Origin: Bacillus sp. FJAT-27225
GTDB taxonomy: Bacteria > Bacillota > Bacilli > Bacillales > Cytobacillaceae
Direction: 5' to 3'
NCBI RefSeq assembly: GCF_001685025.1
Contig: NZ_MAYU01000001.1
Location: forward strand, 501,970-565,969
Length of the DNA stretch: 64,000 nt
Shown: piece after piece, positions 62,936-64,000 of the stretch
Layout of the letters: the number at the start of each line of letters is the position of its first letter
How positions within the stretch are numbered: position 1 is the first letter of the stretch
Translations under genes and position numbers: made by a program
The notes under the pieces: generated by a model
Databases searched by the model: none
What the model saw: only the letters and a program-made list of their open reading frames with translations
What the model was told of the DNA's origin: nothing

Positions 62936-63049
62936 CGTCCTTTCTATATCTTATTATATCATGCGAAAATTGCTTGGATGCCTGTAAAACACCGGGACAA
63001 ACTGGGAAACTGTTTATAGAACCCGAATGTTGGTGAAGCGATTGCCAGA

Positions 63050-63105
63050 ACCGCTGAATTATTCTAAAAATCGCTGAATTATGGATCAAAACCGCTGAAT
63101 TACTT
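63050..63105. repeat. Three CGCTGAATTA units at 20-21-bp spacing
   Basis: CGCTGAATT recurs at 63052, 63072 and 63093 between ypmR and ypmQ, each after AAA, AAC or AAT. Confidence 0.6.
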
Positions 63106-63125
63106 TGATTTTTAGAGAGGCAAAG

Positions 63126-63149
63126 CAAAAAAGCCCGAAACTGGGCTTT
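63126..63149 (-). terminator. Terminator of ypmQ
   Basis: On the minus strand AAGCCC-AGTTTC-GGGCTT is followed by TTTTGCTTTG; it starts at the stop codon. Confidence 0.85.
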
Positions 63150-63741
63150 ATTGAAGTTTCTTGATATCTTCGATTATTTGGTCCTTTGGTACGTCTGACA
63201 CGCCAGAGTAATATTTCTTCACTTTTCCATCGGGACCGATTAGGTAAAAGGAAGTACCATGGATCACCTGGTCATCCGACTCAGGTTTTTTTACAAGCAA
63301 CTGGAAGTTTTCCAAGGCAAACTGTTCAATTTCTTCCTGTTCATAGCCAGTCAGGAAATCCCAGTTTTTCAGGTCAACATCGAACTTCTCACTGTACTCC
63401 TTAAGAACTTCGGGAGAATCATTCTCCGGGTCAACTGTGAAGGAAACAAAATGGATATTCTCGATGCCCTCTTCTTCGGCTTGTTTCTGAATTTCGACCA
63501 TGTTCGCCGTCATAGGTGGGCAGACAGTTTCGCAGTTGGCGAAGATAAAGCTGGTCATCCACACCTTACCCTCGAGGTCTTTCGTTCCAAATTTCTCATT
63601 TTCCTGGTTTGTAAACGTAAACTCCTGGAGGTCCCAGTTTTCGGCACCATCCAGCTCCTTGCTACAGGCTGACAGCAGCATCGCACATACTGCCACCATT
63701 AAGAGAATTGCTTTTGTTTTCAAGGGAGTCACCGCCGTCAT
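63148..63741 (-). CDS. ypmQ: SCO1/SenC copper chaperone (YpmQ)
   Basis: Sco proteins deliver copper to the CuA centre of cytochrome c oxidase. The 197-residue product has a lipoprotein signal ending LLSAC, the redox/copper motif NCETVCPPM (CxxxCP), VDPENDSPEVLKEY, and the third copper ligand histidine in IHGTSFYLIGPDG. ATG 63741 is used. The open frame continues to 63882, but those 47 codons translate repeat-element DNA and would precede the signal peptide. Confidence 0.94.
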   Translation of the reverse strand: MTAVTPLKTKAILLMVAVCAMLLSACSKELDGAENWDLQEFTFTNQENEKFGTKDLEGKVWMTSFIFANCETVCPPMTANMVEIQKQAEEEGIENIHFVSFTVDPENDSPEVLKEYSEKFDVDLKNWDFLTGYEQEEIEQFALENFQLLVKKPESDDQVIHGTSFYLIGPDGKVKKYYSGVSDVPKDQIIEDIKKLQ

Positions 63742-63805
63742 TTTCTCTATAGTCGTCCCTATCTTACCAAACCTTTTCAGGCCTGAAAAGGAAATCGTTT
63801 TAATT

Positions 63806-64000
63806 AAATGTAAAGGTGAAAGTTGATTTACGCTCCAGGCACTTCGCTTTCCGCGGGCGGCCTGGGAGCCTCCTCGGCGCATGCGCCTGTGGGGTCTCCC
63901 ACTGACCTTTTCTCCCGCAGGACGTTGAATAAGCTTCCAAGAAAAAGCATCGCAGGAGAAAATGCGCTCTTTGCATTTTCGAACGAGTCTTCGCGCCTTA
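63806..64000 (+). repeat. MITE-like intergenic element, copy 3, cut by window edge
   Basis: From GTTGATTTACGCTCCAGGC to the end this matches copy 2 almost base for base outside the extra middle module, including AGGACGTTGAATAAGCTTCC and AAAATGCGCTCTTTGCATTT. Its left end is too degenerate to place exactly. It lies upstream of ypmQ, so the ypmQ promoter is either between 63742 and 63805 or provided by the element. Confidence 0.8.

Noticed and set aside
63742..63882. N-terminal extension of the Sco protein
   Set aside because: The extension translates repeat-element and spacer DNA and would precede a lipoprotein signal peptide, which must be N-terminal.

Overview
The window looks like a chromosomal segment of a spore-forming, facultatively anaerobic Bacillaceae (Bacillus, Mesobacillus or Cytobacillus type). 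The evidence is moderate-to-low GC, strong AGGAGG ribosome-binding sites, a Bacillus-type Fe-S Fnr, spore or sporulation genes (sda, spo0M, yjcZ-like and yuzL-like proteins, ku/ligD), and gene orders known from Bacillus subtilis (ctpA-yodJ-deoD-yozD-yodN-yozE; ypqE-ypmS-ypmR-ypmQ; mifM-yqjG). No prophage, plasmid, CRISPR array or IS transposase gene was found.

Layout. 0-4.9 kb: a partial ydjO-like gene, fnr, an ABC-F ATPase, small proteins and a DUF421 membrane protein. 4.9-8.8 kb: hutUIG (histidine degradation) without hutH or hutP. 8.9-14.4 kb: a cupredoxin, pflB-pflA behind a well placed FNR box, a CcdA/DsbD-like membrane protein, and bioY behind a BirA operator. 14.5-20.4 kb: a mifM-like arrest peptide controlling a second YidC, a crcB pair, sda, mnmH and small genes. 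20.5-27.8 kb: a complete trpEGDCFBA operon under two tandem tryptophan T-boxes. 27.8-34.7 kb: MOSC protein, MFS exporter, tRNA-Leu(CAG), acetyltransferases, phosphoesterase, glpK, PAP2. 34.9-39.3 kb: a 9 x 52 bp tandem array, the end-joining pair ku/ligD, and a dapF-like epimerase. 39.4-47.1 kb: mostly accessory single genes. 47.9-56.4 kb: the yod block with spo0M and a YbdM-like kinase inserted. 56.6-64 kb: SGNH hydrolases, DUF502, ypqE, an rsgA paralogue behind a leader-peptide attenuator, and ypmQRS.

How the parts work together. Fnr senses low oxygen and probably switches on the pyruvate formate-lyase pair. The trp operon is read out by uncharged tRNA-Trp. The MifM-like peptide monitors membrane insertion and unmasks the ribosome-binding site of the backup YidC. 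The rsgA leader has the parts of a ribosome-sensing attenuator. Ku and LigD form a two-gene end-joining system.

The intergenic DNA is unusually rich in structure. There is a MITE-like element in three copies, one supplying the last codons of trpG and another bounded by a 6-bp direct repeat. There is a two-copy, roughly 240-nt repeat with compensatory base changes that looks like an RNA. There is a tRNA-like fold before an acetyltransferase gene. Several tandem arrays have periods near 21 or 52 bp, close to whole numbers of helical turns. Functional names are by recognition from the translated sequence; no database search was possible.
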